Positions 29,459 to 39,281 of a stretch of DNA of 64,000 nucleotides are shown here, piece by piece. Origin of the DNA: Kosakonia oryzae. GTDB taxonomy: Bacteria > Pseudomonadota > Gammaproteobacteria > Enterobacterales > Enterobacteriaceae. The position numbers were made by a program, and so were the translations under genes. The stretch spans positions 1,736,001 to 1,800,000 of the forward strand of contig NZ_CP014007.2 of NCBI RefSeq assembly GCF_001658025.2, in the 5' to 3' direction. How positions within the stretch are numbered: position 1 is the first letter of the stretch; each line of letters begins with the position of its first letter. A model generated the notes under the pieces. The model was not told where the DNA came from. It searched no databases and saw only the letters and a list, made by a program, of their open reading frames with translations.

Positions 29459-29880
29459 ATTGCTTATTTTCCCTTGAAGTCCTTAACGATAAATATCGTT
29501 ATAAAAATGCCAACGCAGCGAGATTAATTATCTGAAGGCATCGAGACAATTACTCCGGCATAGATTTGTGGAAGAACGCACAAAAATACGCACAATGAGA
29601 ATAACAGCACTCTTTGCGACAAGACGAACCGAGGTTACCTGAACATCCTGGGCATGGCGAGCGCTTTTCTGCATTTTTTTATAAGAAATTATGATACAGA
29701 AAGTGAATTTCCTGAAATGCTCAAAAATTAACCCGTGCAGTGTAAAAAGCACGCAATGTGCTAATTCATATGCAGTTTACCATGACAGGAAAATGACAAT
29801 AGCGGGAAAAGGCGGCAGATTTGAATTAGGGATCGAAAACGATCCCTAATGGATGACATTAATTGATGTTGGGTGATTGT
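29459..29880. other. mepS-lpxT intergenic region
   Basis: A 422-base gap holding the mepS promoter region and AT-rich sequence. The only striking structure is the perfect inverted repeat at 29825-29850, listed separately. A short open frame around 29528-29752 on the minus strand has no ribosome site or recognisable product and is not called. Confidence 0.5.
29825..29850. repeat. Perfect 11-bp inverted repeat downstream of lpxT
   Basis: ATTAGGGATCG-AAAA-CGATCCCTAAT, 31 bases after the lpxT stop. It would form a stable hairpin in the lpxT transcript, but no T tract follows in either direction. It may therefore be an RNA 3'-end stabiliser, an operator, or an atypical terminator. Confidence 0.6.
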
Positions 29881-30582
29881 TTAAACTTTGTTATTTCCAG
29901 GCAAATAATGATCAAACAATGCGATAATTTTATCGCTTAGCGGCGTTAACAGACACCACGGCAGACCAATCAGCACGGCGGATAACGAACCAACAGCAAT
30001 ATCCGTAAACCAGTGCGCACCGATCATGACGCGCGGGAAAGCGAAAACCACAAAAATAATCAGGGCAATGCCAAATGCTTTTTTGCCGAAATAACGCCAC
30101 ATCACCGCAGCGAAAATAAGCAACATCATTCCATGGTCGCCGGGGAAACTATCCTTCGAGGCGTCTTTGGTCGGGAAATCGAGCAGCTCGCTGACCCGAT
30201 GTATATCGGTAAAGTAGAGTGACGGGCTCGCGCGTTGTACCGGCATCAGATGCTGCGCCAGCTGGTTTACCACTACAGCAATCAATAACATGGTCAGACC
30301 GATGATTACCACACGGCGACGGCCGGTGCGATCGGCTGGCAGCCAGAACGACAGCATCAGGCAGCCCATGGCGACCAGCGAACAGGCATCGAACGCGCGG
30401 TTATTGGTTAGCGCCACCAGCCAAAGCAGGGCGCGGTTTTCTACCAGCCCACGGTTGAAGAAGTGAAAAATGGCTGAGTCCAGCGGAAACCAAAAACCAT
30501 GATTTACAGGCAGATACCAGCACATAAATAACGCCAGCCCAGCGGCATTCAGCAAAATAATCAGGGGCAGATGAGTTTTCAT
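29881..30582 (-). CDS. lpxT: LpxT (YeiU) lipid A 1-diphosphate synthase
   Basis: LpxT transfers phosphate from undecaprenyl pyrophosphate to lipid A at position 1 on the periplasmic side, and also recycles the carrier lipid. The 233-residue membrane protein of the PAP2 superfamily has about six helices. The active-site motifs are KDSFPGDHGMML (central) and RVMIGAHWFTDI (C-terminal, with catalytic His). An upstream Lys/Arg-containing motif lies near QRASPSLYF. Close match to E. coli YeiU in length and order. Confidence 0.94.
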   Translation of the reverse strand: MKTHLPLIILLNAAGLALFMCWYLPVNHGFWFPLDSAIFHFFNRGLVENRALLWLVALTNNRAFDACSLVAMGCLMLSFWLPADRTGRRRVVIIGLTMLLIAVVVNQLAQHLMPVQRASPSLYFTDIHRVSELLDFPTKDASKDSFPGDHGMMLLIFAAVMWRYFGKKAFGIALIIFVVFAFPRVMIGAHWFTDIAVGSLSAVLIGLPWCLLTPLSDKIIALFDHYLPGNNKV

Positions 30583-30618
30583 TACTTAAGGATTCTTAAT
30601 AAACACAAGGGGGGAACG

Positions 30619-31605
30619 TTAGTGTTCCGGACTTAAACGAAGCTTCAACAAAGCGGACTGAAGCGTGTTCCAGTCGGCTTCTGAGGCAGTGATTAGCTCA
30701 ATTCGACTATCCGGCGGCGCAACATTCTGCGTTTCGAGATGAAAATCCTCTCCCTGACGATTCACCCGCAGCAGGCCTTCCGGAATGCGCATAACGCCTT
30801 TGACACGCTCAACTGGGGCACGACGCACCCATTCAAGCAGGCCAATGGTGTCAAACACCGTCTCTTCATCAAAAATCCAGCCGCATGCCTGATGACCCTG
30901 GCCGCTGTTCAGACTGCGACGCCAGCGTTGATGCGCTGGCAGGCTCAGCGCCGCAAGACCTTTCCGCTCGCCGTGCGTGTGGTCATGCGCGGCACTGGAA
31001 GGGAGTTCCCGCAGATTACGGCGCGGGCGATCGAGCAACGCGCCATCAATCGCGCCCTGGGTGACGCTGACCCGTAGACGCTCGCCGCCAAAGCGGGACC
31101 ACCATGCTTCCAGCGCTTGCTGGCTCTCTACGGTTGCACGATCCTGTTTATTAGCGACTATGATGTCGGCCGCCGCCAGTTGATCGCGGAAATTGTCATT
31201 AGTGAGCGCTTTCTCATCCAGCAACTGACGGGGATCAAGCAAACAGAGGGTGGCGCGCAGATCGATCCATGGTTCGTAGACCGGGTCCGTCAACATATTG
31301 AGGATCTGTTTCGGGTGGCCGAGCCCGGTCGGTTCAATCAACAGACGGTCGGGCTTGCCCTGGCGCAGCAGGGTGTTCAACCCCACCTGCATCGGCAGAC
31401 CATTTACGCAGCACATGCAACCACCGGGGATCTCTTTAAGCAGTGCGCCGCTGTCGGCAAGCAATGCGCCGTCGATACCGACTTCGCCAAATTCATTCAC
31501 CAGCACTGCCCATTTCTCCTGCGGATCTTTATTCGCCAGCAGGTGCAAAATAGAGGTGGTTTTGCCGCTTCCGAGAAAGCCGGTAATGAGATTGGTTCTG
31601 GTCAC
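30619..31605 (-). CDS. yeiR: YeiR zinc-binding COG0523 GTPase
   Basis: A CobW/COG0523 P-loop GTPase; E. coli YeiR binds zinc and has been linked to survival under zinc limitation. The 328-residue protein has Walker A GFLGSGKT at the N terminus and the metal-binding motif GGCMCC. It also has EPTGLGHP and NKQD (base recognition), a His-rich stretch (HDHTHGE), and the C-terminal CobW_C domain. The start chosen is GTG at 31605 with AGGAG five bases upstream, giving the family N terminus M-T-R-T-N-L-I-T-G. An in-frame ATG 18 bases earlier overlaps that Shine-Dalgarno site. Confidence 0.93.
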   Translation of the reverse strand: MTRTNLITGFLGSGKTTSILHLLANKDPQEKWAVLVNEFGEVGIDGALLADSGALLKEIPGGCMCCVNGLPMQVGLNTLLRQGKPDRLLIEPTGLGHPKQILNMLTDPVYEPWIDLRATLCLLDPRQLLDEKALTNDNFRDQLAAADIIVANKQDRATVESQQALEAWWSRFGGERLRVSVTQGAIDGALLDRPRRNLRELPSSAAHDHTHGERKGLAALSLPAHQRWRRSLNSGQGHQACGWIFDEETVFDTIGLLEWVRRAPVERVKGVMRIPEGLLRVNRQGEDFHLETQNVAPPDSRIELITASEADWNTLQSALLKLRLSPEH

Positions 31606-31722
31606 AAAAGCTCCTGTCGTCAATAAAACGTAGGTGATCTGTGATCCTGGCGAAAAAAATGAGAAAAGAGAAGGGCGCGGATGGTGTTAAATGCGAACCA
31701 TCCGCGTAAACCGCAGCAATTG

Positions 31723-33189
31723 CTAAGCGCTGAGTACGCGTTTTACCGCGTCGTGTGCACCATAGGCGGCAATGTTTTGCCAAGCGTCGCCAACGGCATC
31801 GACAAACAGCGGATTAAGCGGCAGATCGTTACCGAATATCTCCTTCAGCGCCAGCAGCGCAGTCACGCGCTCAGCTTCGTTACTGGTTTCGACAATGGCG
31901 TGAATTTTGTCTGCCAGCGGATCGCGAACATCAATAGGCTGCCCGGCATCATCTACACCGCTGACATAACGCATCCAGCCGGCAATGCCCAGCGCCAGTA
32001 GCGGCCAGCGACTTTCCCGCTGTAAATGGACGCGAACGCTATCGAGCATGCGCTGCGGTAGTTTTTGGCTGCCATCCATGGCGATTTGCCAGGTGCGGTG
32101 TTTCAACGCCGGGTTAGCGAAGCGTTCAAGCAGGCTGTCAGCATAAGCTGTAAGATCGACACCGGTGATACGCAGGGTTGGCGCTTGCTCATCCAGCATC
32201 AGACGACGCGCAGCTTCGCGGAATGCTTCATCCTGCATGCAGTCATTAATATGCGCAAAACCGGCCAGATACCCCAGATAAGCAAGGAAAGAGTGGCTGC
32301 CGTTAAGCATTCGAAGTTTCATCTGTTCCCACGGCTGCACATCCTGCACCAGTTGTACGCCTGCGACTTCCCACTGCGGACGCCCGGCGACGAAATTATC
32401 TTCAATTACCCACTGGATAAACGGCTCGCAGCTGATGGCGCAGGGGTCGAAAACGCCCAGAACATCGCTGATTTCCGCCAGCGATTCGTCTGTTGCTGCC
32501 GGTACAATGCGATCGACCATTGTGGCCGGAAAACTGACATTCTCCGCGATCCAGTGCGCCAGTTCCGGTGAACGGGTTTTTGCCATGCCCAACACCGCAT
32601 TTTTCACAATGTGACCGTTATCGGGAATGTTATCGCAGGAGAGTACAGTAAATGGCGGCAGCCCGCGCTCGCGGCGGCGATACAATGCTTCAACCAGAAT
32701 GCCCGGCGCCGAGTGCGGCTCGTGTGGATACTGAAGATCATGTTCAATACGTGGCTGGCGCAGATCCAACTGGCCGCTGGCCGGGTCGATACAGTAGCCT
32801 TTTTCGGTAATCGTCAGCGAAACAATCGCCACCTGCGGTTCACAAAATTTCTCAATGATGGCTGGCAGGGAATCGAGCTTTGCATTCAGGCACTCGTTGA
32901 CTGCGCCGACAATAATCGGCTGATTGCCGGTTGCGCCTTTCTCCAGCACGGTATACAGATGATCCTGCTCGCGCAGTTGCGACATCAGTACATCACCGCT
33001 GAATAAGCTGATTTCACAAATCCCCCAGTCGCCGCCCTGCGCATTCAGCACCCGGTCGGTCAATAGCGCCTGATGCGCGCGATGAAACGCGCCAAAACCG
33101 AAATGCACGATGCGCGAGCGCAGCTGTGCGCGATCATACTGAGGTTGCTGTACCGTGGCGGGAAGCGATGCGGAAGCAATAGTCTTCAT
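31723..33189 (-). CDS. yeiQ: YeiQ mannitol-dehydrogenase-family oxidoreductase (fructuronate reductase-like)
   Basis: A 488-residue NAD(P)-dependent polyol/hexuronate dehydrogenase, paralogous to UxuB, which interconverts D-fructuronate and D-mannonate. Rossmann-type motif HFGFGAFHRAHQA lies near residue 30. The catalytic-domain stretches KLRMLNGSHSFLAYLGYLAG, with the family Lys/Asn/His residues, and FANPALKHRTWQIAMDGSQK follow. It is divergent from uxuA (mannonate dehydratase), with UxuR-like operators between. That linkage suggests it acts in the glucuronate branch here as the UxuB-type step. In E. coli K-12, yeiQ stands without uxuA. The substrate is inferred from family and context. Confidence 0.9.
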   Translation of the reverse strand: MKTIASASLPATVQQPQYDRAQLRSRIVHFGFGAFHRAHQALLTDRVLNAQGGDWGICEISLFSGDVLMSQLREQDHLYTVLEKGATGNQPIIVGAVNECLNAKLDSLPAIIEKFCEPQVAIVSLTITEKGYCIDPASGQLDLRQPRIEHDLQYPHEPHSAPGILVEALYRRRERGLPPFTVLSCDNIPDNGHIVKNAVLGMAKTRSPELAHWIAENVSFPATMVDRIVPAATDESLAEISDVLGVFDPCAISCEPFIQWVIEDNFVAGRPQWEVAGVQLVQDVQPWEQMKLRMLNGSHSFLAYLGYLAGFAHINDCMQDEAFREAARRLMLDEQAPTLRITGVDLTAYADSLLERFANPALKHRTWQIAMDGSQKLPQRMLDSVRVHLQRESRWPLLALGIAGWMRYVSGVDDAGQPIDVRDPLADKIHAIVETSNEAERVTALLALKEIFGNDLPLNPLFVDAVGDAWQNIAAYGAHDAVKRVLSA

Positions 33190-33251
33190 CTGTATACACC
33201 TGATTAACCAATAATTAACAACAGCAGTGTAAAGTTATATGACAGCAAAAA

Positions 33252-33269
33252 AAATTGGTATGCCTTAAA
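33252..33269. promoter_or_regulatory. UxuR/ExuR-like operator 1
   Basis: AAATTGGTATGCCTTAAA: the left half matches the UxuR/ExuR consensus AAATTGGTATACCAATTT at all nine positions, and the right half is degenerate. It lies 63 bases upstream of the yeiQ start. Confidence 0.5.
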
Positions 33270-33280
33270 TATCCGGGGAA

Positions 33281-33296
33281 TGTGAGCTGGATCAAT
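33281..33296. promoter_or_regulatory. Possible CRP site in the yeiQ-uxuA interval
   Basis: TGTGA-GCTGGA-TCAAT: one perfect half-site and a 3/5 second half with correct 6-base spacing. It would fit catabolite control of hexuronate genes. Confidence 0.45.
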
Positions 33297-33360
33297 CATT
33301 GCTGTGGGAATATTTGACCATTCCGGCTAAGCATGTATGGTAGTCGTCATGCAATGATGT

Positions 33361-33378
33361 GTATTGGTATAACAACTT
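33361..33378. promoter_or_regulatory. UxuR/ExuR-like operator 2
   Basis: GTATTGGTATAACAACTT matches AAATTGGTATACCAATTT at 7 of 9 positions in each half. It ends 14 bases before the uxuA ATG, well placed to block transcription or elongation of uxuA. Confidence 0.55.
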
Positions 33379-33392
33379 TAGAGGGTAAGGCG

Positions 33393-34583
33393 ATGGAACA
33401 AACCTGGCGTTGGTACGGACCGAACGATCCGGTATCTCTTGACGATGTGCGGCAGGCAGGTGCAACCGGCGTGGTCACTGCGCTGCACCATATTCCGAAT
33501 GGCCAGGTGTGGCCAGTTGAGGAGATTAAGGCGCGTCAGGCGTTACTGGCGGAAAAAGGGCTGACCTGGTCGGTGGTGGAAAGCATCCCGGTACATGAAG
33601 ATATCAAAACTCATTCCGGCCAGTATGAAACCTGGATCGCCAATTACCAGCAGAGTATCCGTAACCTGGCAACCTGCGGTATCGATACGGTCTGCTACAA
33701 CTTTATGCCGATCCTCGACTGGACGCGTACCGATCTCGAATATCAATTGCCGGACGGTTCCAAAGCGCTGCGTTTCGACCAGATCGCCTTCGCTGCTTTT
33801 GAACTGCATATCCTCAAACGCCCAGGCGCGGAAGCGGACTACAGCGAAGAAGAGCAGCGCCAGGCGCAGGCTTACTTCAACGCGATGAGCGAAGCGGAAG
33901 TCGAAAAGCTGACACGCAATATCATCGCCGGTCTGCCGGGCGCTGAAGAGGGTTATACGCTGGATCAGTTCCGCGCGCGTCTGGCGGAATATGATGGTAT
34001 CGATAAAGCGCAACTGCGTGAAAACATGGCTTATTTCCTGCGCGCTATTGTACCGGTTGCTCAGGAAGTGGGCGTACGTCTGGCGGTTCACCCGGACGAT
34101 CCGCCGCGTCCAATCCTCGGCCTGCCGCGTATCGTTTCGACTATTGAAGATATGCAGTGGCTGAAAGAAGCTGTCGACAGCATCAATAACGGTTTCACTA
34201 TGTGTACCGGTTCATACGGTGTGCGTGCTGATAACGACCTGGTGCGGATGATTGAAACCTTCGGCGATCGCATCCACTTTACGCACCTGCGCGCAACGTG
34301 CCGCGAAGATAACCCGAAAACCTTCCACGAAGCTGCGCATTTGCAGGGCGATGTGGATATGGTCTCGGTTGTGGCCGCGATTCTGACTGAAGAGCAGCGC
34401 CGCAAGAAAGCAGGCGATCTGCGCCCGATCCCGTTCCGCCCGGATCATGGTCACCAGATGCTGGACGATCTGCGTAAGAAAACCAATCCGGGTTACTCGG
34501 CGATTGGTCGTCTGAAAGGGATGGCGGAAGTGCGCGGTGTTGAGCTGGCGCTGAAGAAAACCCTGTTCCGCGATTTGCTGTAA
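33393..34583 (+). CDS. uxuA: D-mannonate dehydratase
   Basis: UxuA removes water from D-mannonate to give 2-keto-3-deoxy-D-gluconate in glucuronate catabolism. The 396-residue protein is a TIM-barrel enzyme, co-linear with E. coli UxuA (394). It has [41 protein letters not shown] and [12 protein letters not shown], which hold the metal-binding Cys/His/Asp residues. The start is the ATG preceded by AGAGGGTAAGG, giving [14 protein letters not shown]; an earlier in-frame Met lacks support. It lies here divergent from yeiQ, unlike E. coli, where uxuAB is at another locus. A bidirectional terminator follows. Confidence 0.95.
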   Translation: MEQTWRWYGPNDPVSLDDVRQAGATGVVTALHHIPNGQVWPVEEIKARQALLAEKGLTWSVVESIPVHEDIKTHSGQYETWIANYQQSIRNLATCGIDTVCYNFMPILDWTRTDLEYQLPDGSKALRFDQIAFAAFELHILKRPGAEADYSEEEQRQAQAYFNAMSEAEVEKLTRNIIAGLPGAEEGYTLDQFRARLAEYDGIDKAQLRENMAYFLRAIVPVAQEVGVRLAVHPDDPPRPILGLPRIVSTIEDMQWLKEAVDSINNGFTMCTGSYGVRADNDLVRMIETFGDRIHFTHLRATCREDNPKTFHEAAHLQGDVDMVSVVAAILTEEQRRKKAGDLRPIPFRPDHGHQMLDDLRKKTNPGYSAIGRLKGMAEVRGVELALKKTLFRDLL

Positions 34584-34611
34584 TGTGATGTAAAGCAAAG
34601 CGCCATCAGGC

Positions 34612-34644
34612 AAAAAAAAGCCACTTCAATGAAGTGGCTTTTTT
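34612..34644. terminator. Bidirectional terminator between uxuA and efpL
   Basis: AGCCACTTC-AAT-GAAGTGGCT stem flanked by an A run on the left and a T run on the right. It serves uxuA (rightward) and efpL (leftward). Confidence 0.88.
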
Positions 34645-34659
34645 CATGGCAACACGAGA

Positions 34660-35232
34660 TCAGTCAGCGCGGCCCATGTAGCGGCGCTCTTCGATATGGA
34701 TGCGGATCTTCTCACCGGTGGTGAGATATTCCGGCACCTGCACAACCAGACCTGTATTCAGGGTGGCGGGTTTGGTACGGGAGCTGGCAGAAGCACCTTT
34801 AATGCCCGGCGCCGTTTCCACGATTTCAAGATCGACAGTCTGCGGCAGTTCGAGCGCCAGCAACTGGCCATCCCACAGCAGAACCTGCATATCCGGCATG
34901 CCGCCTTCCGGAATAAACTGCAGCTCTTCTTCAATCTGATCTTTCGTGAAGGTATACGGCGTGTAATCTTCTTTATCCATGAACACGTATTCGTTGCCAT
35001 CAATGTAAGAGAAGTCAACAAAGCGGCGGTTCAGGGTAACGGTATCGAGGATATCATCGCCTTTAAAACGCTCTTCCACTTTCAGCCCGGTACGGACATC
35101 GGAAAAACGCATCTTGTACAGCGTTGCTGCGCCACGGGCGCTCGGTGCCTGGATATCAATATCTTTCACAATCAGCAGTTTGCCGTTGTAATTCAGCACC
35201 ATACCTTTTTTAATTTCGTTCGCTCTTGGCAT
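34660..35232 (-). CDS. efpL: EfpL (YeiP), EF-P-like translation factor
   Basis: EfpL/YeiP is an EF-P paralogue recently shown to relieve ribosome stalling at polyproline and related motifs. The 190-residue protein has the three-domain EF-P layout (KOW-like N domain, two OB domains). The tip loop reads [11 protein letters not shown] with Arg33, where canonical EF-P carries a modified Lys; this is typical of the EfpL subgroup. The C terminus is [12 protein letters not shown]. Monocistronic, ending at the shared terminator. Confidence 0.94.
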   Translation of the reverse strand: MPRANEIKKGMVLNYNGKLLIVKDIDIQAPSARGAATLYKMRFSDVRTGLKVEERFKGDDILDTVTLNRRFVDFSYIDGNEYVFMDKEDYTPYTFTKDQIEEELQFIPEGGMPDMQVLLWDGQLLALELPQTVDLEIVETAPGIKGASASSRTKPATLNTGLVVQVPEYLTTGEKIRIHIEERRYMGRAD

Positions 35233-35395
35233 TGCAAGGGTCCTGTGAGATTAAAATAACAAAAATATCGCGACAAACTACTCGCGAGGCGGATTCCAGG
35301 CAAGCGGAATCTGAGTTTTGCCTTCGGGCTGCAAAAAATGGTAGTTTGCGCCCTGTACGCGCCAGCCTGGCGCGCCATTAAAAAAGAGAGCCATT

Positions 35396-35650
35396 ATGCA
35401 ATGCCGCCCGGACTGTGGAGCGTGTTGTACCGCACCGTCCATTACCAGCCCAATCCCCGGCATGCCCAACGGTAAACCGGCCAACACCCCCTGCGTCCAA
35501 CTGGATGAACAGCAGCGTTGCAAAATCTTCGCTTCACCGCTGCGCCCAAAAGTGTGCGCCGGGTTGCAGCCGAGCCGCGATATGTGCGGCTCGAATCGTG
35601 CTGATGCGATGGTTTACCTGCTCGATTTAGAGCGCCAGACGGCGCCCTAA
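35396..35650 (+). CDS. yeiW: YeiW, UPF0153 cysteine-rich protein
   Basis: A small protein of 84 residues with conserved cysteines (CRPDCGACC at the N terminus, then one Cys each in NTPCVQL, QRCKIF, PKVCAGL and DMCGS). This pattern is typical of the YkgJ/UPF0153 family of putative zinc- or iron-sulfur-binding proteins. The precise function is unknown. The ATG follows AAAAAGAGAG. Its stop overlaps the convergent setB end by four bases. Confidence 0.88.
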   Translation: MQCRPDCGACCTAPSITSPIPGMPNGKPANTPCVQLDEQQRCKIFASPLRPKVCAGLQPSRDMCGSNRADAMVYLLDLERQTAP

Positions 35651-36828
35651 ATATCTTTAATACGCGTCAGACAGAGTTGCGTTATCAGCGTCATCGCCAG
35701 CGCAATCCAGAACACCGTGTAATAGTCCCAGATTTCTGCCACCACCCCTCCCAAAGAGCCGGCAATAATCCAGCCGACACGCGTGGTATTAGTATAAAGG
35801 GTGGTGGCTGAACCCGCCTGACCAGGCATCAGATCCTGGAAATAGAGCATGCCAATTCCGGCGAGAATACCGATATAAATAGCGTTCAGCACTTGTAAAG
35901 CTAACAGGATGGCTGGCGTATGCACCGTCAGCATCCCGGCATAGAAAAAGATCCCGGCAATCGCGCTGACGCGCATTAAAAAACGTTTACCAAAACGCTT
36001 CGCGTAGTAACCCGCAATCAGCATGGTCGGGATTTCCAGCCCGGCGGCGGTGCCCATCATCACCCCAGCCAGTTTCTCCGACAGATGCAATTCATCGATA
36101 ATAAACAGCGGCATGTTAATGATATACAGGCTGTTCGTGCCCCACATCAGCGTGCAAATTACGAACAACAGGAGAGTATCGCGACGATGCGTGCGCGGTG
36201 CTTCCAGCACGGCCGACTTCAGTTTGGGTTCTTTACGCATCGTGGGCAAAAATAGCCACACCATGGCGCCACAGACAATAAACGCAGCGCCCGCACAGAG
36301 ATACATCACCGTAAAACCAAATCCCATTGCCAGCGCGTAAGCGAGCGGCGGGCCAATCACCCACGCCAGCGAGACCTGCGCACGCAGGATGGAACTGAAC
36401 ATCACGGCTTCACGGCCAGTATGATCCGCATGTTCACGCGCCAGAGCAAAAAGCTGCGGGTTGGAGGTAGAACCAAAACTGCTGAGGAATACGCCGACAA
36501 ACAGCAGAACAAAGTAGTTGCGATTCCAGGCAAAAAGCACACAGGCCAGCATGCCCAACAGGCAGCAGAAGACAATCAGCGATTTACGATCGCCTTTGCG
36601 ATCGGAACGCCCGGCAAGAAACTGGCTGACCAGAATGCCAATTACCGCGCTGCCGGTAAAAAAGAAGCCAACCATCGCCGGGCGAACTTGCACTTCGTTG
36701 GTTAAAAACAGGCTTAACGTGGGGGTTTGCAGGGCACCTGCAATGCCGGTCAGGAACGCGACAATCAGGAACGCCGTCGACGTAAAATCAAACGTGCCGG
36801 GTTTTGCGGCGGCGGGAGAATTTTGCAT
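35647..36828 (-). CDS. setB: SetB sugar efflux transporter
   Basis: MFS sugar exporter of the SET family; E. coli SetB exports lactose and glucose analogues. The 393-residue protein has 12 predicted helices, with [19 protein letters not shown] (motif A) and [42 protein letters not shown] lies in the C-terminal half. It is divergent from the fructose operon, as in E. coli. Confidence 0.95.
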   Translation of the reverse strand: MQNSPAAAKPGTFDFTSTAFLIVAFLTGIAGALQTPTLSLFLTNEVQVRPAMVGFFFTGSAVIGILVSQFLAGRSDRKGDRKSLIVFCCLLGMLACVLFAWNRNYFVLLFVGVFLSSFGSTSNPQLFALAREHADHTGREAVMFSSILRAQVSLAWVIGPPLAYALAMGFGFTVMYLCAGAAFIVCGAMVWLFLPTMRKEPKLKSAVLEAPRTHRRDTLLLFVICTLMWGTNSLYIINMPLFIIDELHLSEKLAGVMMGTAAGLEIPTMLIAGYYAKRFGKRFLMRVSAIAGIFFYAGMLTVHTPAILLALQVLNAIYIGILAGIGMLYFQDLMPGQAGSATTLYTNTTRVGWIIAGSLGGVVAEIWDYYTVFWIALAMTLITQLCLTRIKDI

Positions 36829-37095
36829 TTTTCATAAGATCCAGTAGTGAGACGCGGAGTTTACGCCGCTGCGCCAAAAAAACACAGCCTGCTAAGCAAC
36901 ATTTGCCACGAAAAATCAAAACGCCATTTCAAATCATTCTCATCAAAGCTGAATGAAGCTGAAACTTAGAGGCTGAAATTCAAATCCGCTTCAGCAAATT
37001 TGCTTAACGCGATGCTGAAATGTGCAGTATCTCTAAATTCTGCAACGCAAATTCAGAGATTTCTTGATTGCTGGTGTAAAAAGGTGAAGATTCCA

Positions 37096-37107
37096 TGAAA
37101 CGTTTCA
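37096..37107. promoter_or_regulatory. Cra (FruR) operator 1
   Basis: TGAAACGTTTCA is a perfect 12-bp palindrome fitting the Cra consensus TGAAWCGNTTCA, about 90 bases before the fruB start. Confidence 0.88.
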
Positions 37108-37162
37108 GCGTCATCGCGTAATATCTCAACCAGTGTGATGGCGCCTTATTTCTCAAATTAGC

Positions 37163-37174
37163 TGAAACGATTCA
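37163..37174. promoter_or_regulatory. Cra (FruR) operator 2
   Basis: TGAAACGATTCA, preceded by GC, fits the Cra consensus and ends 21 bases before the fruB ATG. Two tandem operators at this spacing occur at the E. coli fru operon; fructose-1-phosphate releases Cra. Confidence 0.88.
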
Positions 37175-37195
37175 ATGTCAGCGAGAGAGGGTCAC

Positions 37196-38326
37196 ATGTT
37201 CCAGTTATCCGTTCAGGACATCCATCCGGGCCAGCAGGCCGGTAATAAAGAAGAGGCTATCCGCCAGATCGCAGCAGCGCTGGCAGCAGCAGGCAATGTA
37301 GCTGATGGCTACGTCAACGGCATGCTGGCGCGCGAGCAGCAAACCTCAACTTATCTTGGCAATGGTATTGCCATTCCGCACGGCACGACCGACACACGCG
37401 ACCAGGTGCTGAAAACCGGCGTCAAAGTGTTCCAGTTCCCGCAGGGCATTCTGTGGAGCGAGGGTCAGGTTGCCTATGTTGCTATCGGGATTGCTGCAAG
37501 TTCCGATGAGCACCTTGGCCTGCTACGTCAGCTGACGCATGTGCTGAGCGATGATGATGTCGCCGCGCAACTGCAATCCGCCACCACGGCTGAAGAGCTG
37601 CGTGCTCTGCTGATGGGCGAAAAACAGAGCGAGGCGCTGAAGCTGGATAACGACACCTTAACCCTTGATGTTGCGGCAAGCGATCTGCTGACACTGCAGG
37701 CGTTGAATGCGGCGCGTCTGAAAGAAGTCGGTGCGGTTAACGCGGCTTACGTTACGCGTGCGATTAACGAGAAACCGCTGAACCTCGGTCAGGGCATCTG
37801 GCTGAACGACAGCGCCGAGGGCAATCTGCTGAGCGCTGTGGCGGTAAGCCGCGCGGAAACCCCGTTCGACGTCGAAGGTGAGCAAGCTGCGCTGCTGGTC
37901 AGCGTTGCCATGGCCGATGAGCAGCCTGTTGCCGTGCTGAAGCGCCTGAGCGATCTGCTGTTAGAGAACAAAGCTGACAGCCTGCTGAACGCAGATGCGG
38001 CCACGCTGCTGGCGCTGCTGACCAGCGATGATGCGTTGGTTGGCGATGTGCTGAGCGATGAATTTGTGGTGCGTAACGAGCACGGCCTGCACGCCCGTCC
38101 GGGCACCATGCTGGTCAACACCATCAAACAATTCAACAGTGAAATCACCGTGACCAACCTCGACGGCACCGGTAAACCGGCGAACGGCCGCAGCCTGATG
38201 AAAGTGGTCGCGCTGGGGGTGAAAAAAGGGCACCGCCTGCGTTTCACGGCGCAGGGCGCTGATGCTGAACAGGCGCTGAAAGCGATTGGCGAAGCCATCG
38301 CGGCCGGTCTTGGGGAGGGCGCGTAA
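37196..38326 (+). CDS. fruB: FruB diphosphoryl transfer protein (IIA-FPr)
   Basis: Cytoplasmic fusion that carries phosphate from Enzyme I to FruA in the fructose PTS. The 376-residue protein has an N-terminal EIIA(Fru) domain with His62 ([11 protein letters not shown]), a central linker domain, and a C-terminal HPr-like domain with the phospho-His in [10 protein letters not shown] (about residue 299). The start is the ATG giving [12 protein letters not shown], as in E. coli; AGAGAGGGT is upstream. An in-frame ATG 21 bases earlier lies within the last Cra operator region and is unlikely. First gene of fruBKA. Confidence 0.96.
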   Translation: MFQLSVQDIHPGQQAGNKEEAIRQIAAALAAAGNVADGYVNGMLAREQQTSTYLGNGIAIPHGTTDTRDQVLKTGVKVFQFPQGILWSEGQVAYVAIGIAASSDEHLGLLRQLTHVLSDDDVAAQLQSATTAEELRALLMGEKQSEALKLDNDTLTLDVAASDLLTLQALNAARLKEVGAVNAAYVTRAINEKPLNLGQGIWLNDSAEGNLLSAVAVSRAETPFDVEGEQAALLVSVAMADEQPVAVLKRLSDLLLENKADSLLNADAATLLALLTSDDALVGDVLSDEFVVRNEHGLHARPGTMLVNTIKQFNSEITVTNLDGTGKPANGRSLMKVVALGVKKGHRLRFTAQGADAEQALKAIGEAIAAGLGEGA

Positions 38327-39265
38327 ATGAGCAGACGTGTTGCCACTATTACCCTGAACCCGGCCTATGATCTGGTGGGATTCACCCCGGAAATTGAACG
38401 CGGCGAAGTGAACCTGGTTCGCACTACCGGCCTGCATGCTGCGGGCAAAGGGATCAACGTTGCGAAAGTACTGAAAGATCTTGGCATCGACGTGACCGTT
38501 GGCGGATTCCTCGGTAAAGACAACCAGGACGGCTTTCAGCAACTGTTCAGCGAGTTGGGTATCGCCAACCGTTTCCAGGTGGTTGCCGGGCGTACCCGCA
38601 TTAACGTGAAGCTGACGGAAAAAGACGGTGAAGTAACCGATTTCAATTTCTCCGGCTTTGAAGTGACTCCGGCCGACTGGGAGCGTTTCGTCAACGACTC
38701 ACTGACCTGGCTGGGTCAGTTCGATATGGTCTGCGTCAGCGGCAGCCTGCCATCCGGCGTTAGCCCGGAAGCGTTTACCGACTGGATGACGCGCCTGCGC
38801 AGCCAGTGTCCGTGCATTATTTTCGATAGCAGCCGTGATGCGCTGGTGGCTGGCCTGAAAGCCGCGCCGTGGTTGGTGAAACCGAACCGCCGCGAGCTGG
38901 AAATCTGGGCTGGCCGCAAATTACCTGAATTGAAGGATGTTATTGAAGCCGCTCACGCGCTTCGCGAACAGGGGATCGCCCACGTGGTGATCTCGCTGGG
39001 CGCAGAAGGGGCTCTGTGGGTTAACGCTTCAGGGGAATGGATTGCCAAACCGCCGTCAATGGAAGTGGTAAGCACCGTTGGCGCAGGGGATTCGATGGTT
39101 GGCGGCCTGATTTATGGCTTGCTGATGCGCGAGTCCAGTGAACATACATTACGCCTGGCTACCGCTGTTGCTGCACTGGCGGTTAGTCAGAGTAACGTAG
39201 GTATTACCGACCGTACCCAGTTAGCCGCGATGATGGCGCGAGTTGACTTAAAACCCTTTAACTAA
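38327..39265 (+). CDS. fruK: 1-phosphofructokinase
   Basis: FruK phosphorylates fructose-1-phosphate, the product of FruBA transport, to fructose-1,6-bisphosphate. The 312-residue PfkB-family kinase has the substrate motif GKGINVAKVLKDLG and the ATP-site/catalytic motif VSTVGAGDSMVGGL, with the general-base Asp. The ATG follows the fruB stop with no gap, so translation is coupled. Confidence 0.97.
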   Translation: MSRRVATITLNPAYDLVGFTPEIERGEVNLVRTTGLHAAGKGINVAKVLKDLGIDVTVGGFLGKDNQDGFQQLFSELGIANRFQVVAGRTRINVKLTEKDGEVTDFNFSGFEVTPADWERFVNDSLTWLGQFDMVCVSGSLPSGVSPEAFTDWMTRLRSQCPCIIFDSSRDALVAGLKAAPWLVKPNRRELEIWAGRKLPELKDVIEAAHALREQGIAHVVISLGAEGALWVNASGEWIAKPPSMEVVSTVGAGDSMVGGLIYGLLMRESSEHTLRLATAVAALAVSQSNVGITDRTQLAAMMARVDLKPFN

Positions 39266-39281
39266 CAGCAGGAGAGGCATA

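Larger units (their letters stand above)
36829..37195 (+). promoter_or_regulatory. setB-fruB intergenic control region
   Basis: A 367-base gap carrying the fruBKA promoter and two clear Cra operators (listed separately). It also contains four more GCTGAA half-site-like words (near 36948, 36957, 36972, 37013) and the arrangement GCTGAA-N12-TTCAGC at 36972-36995. The latter may be a degenerate extra Cra site. Confidence 0.6.
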
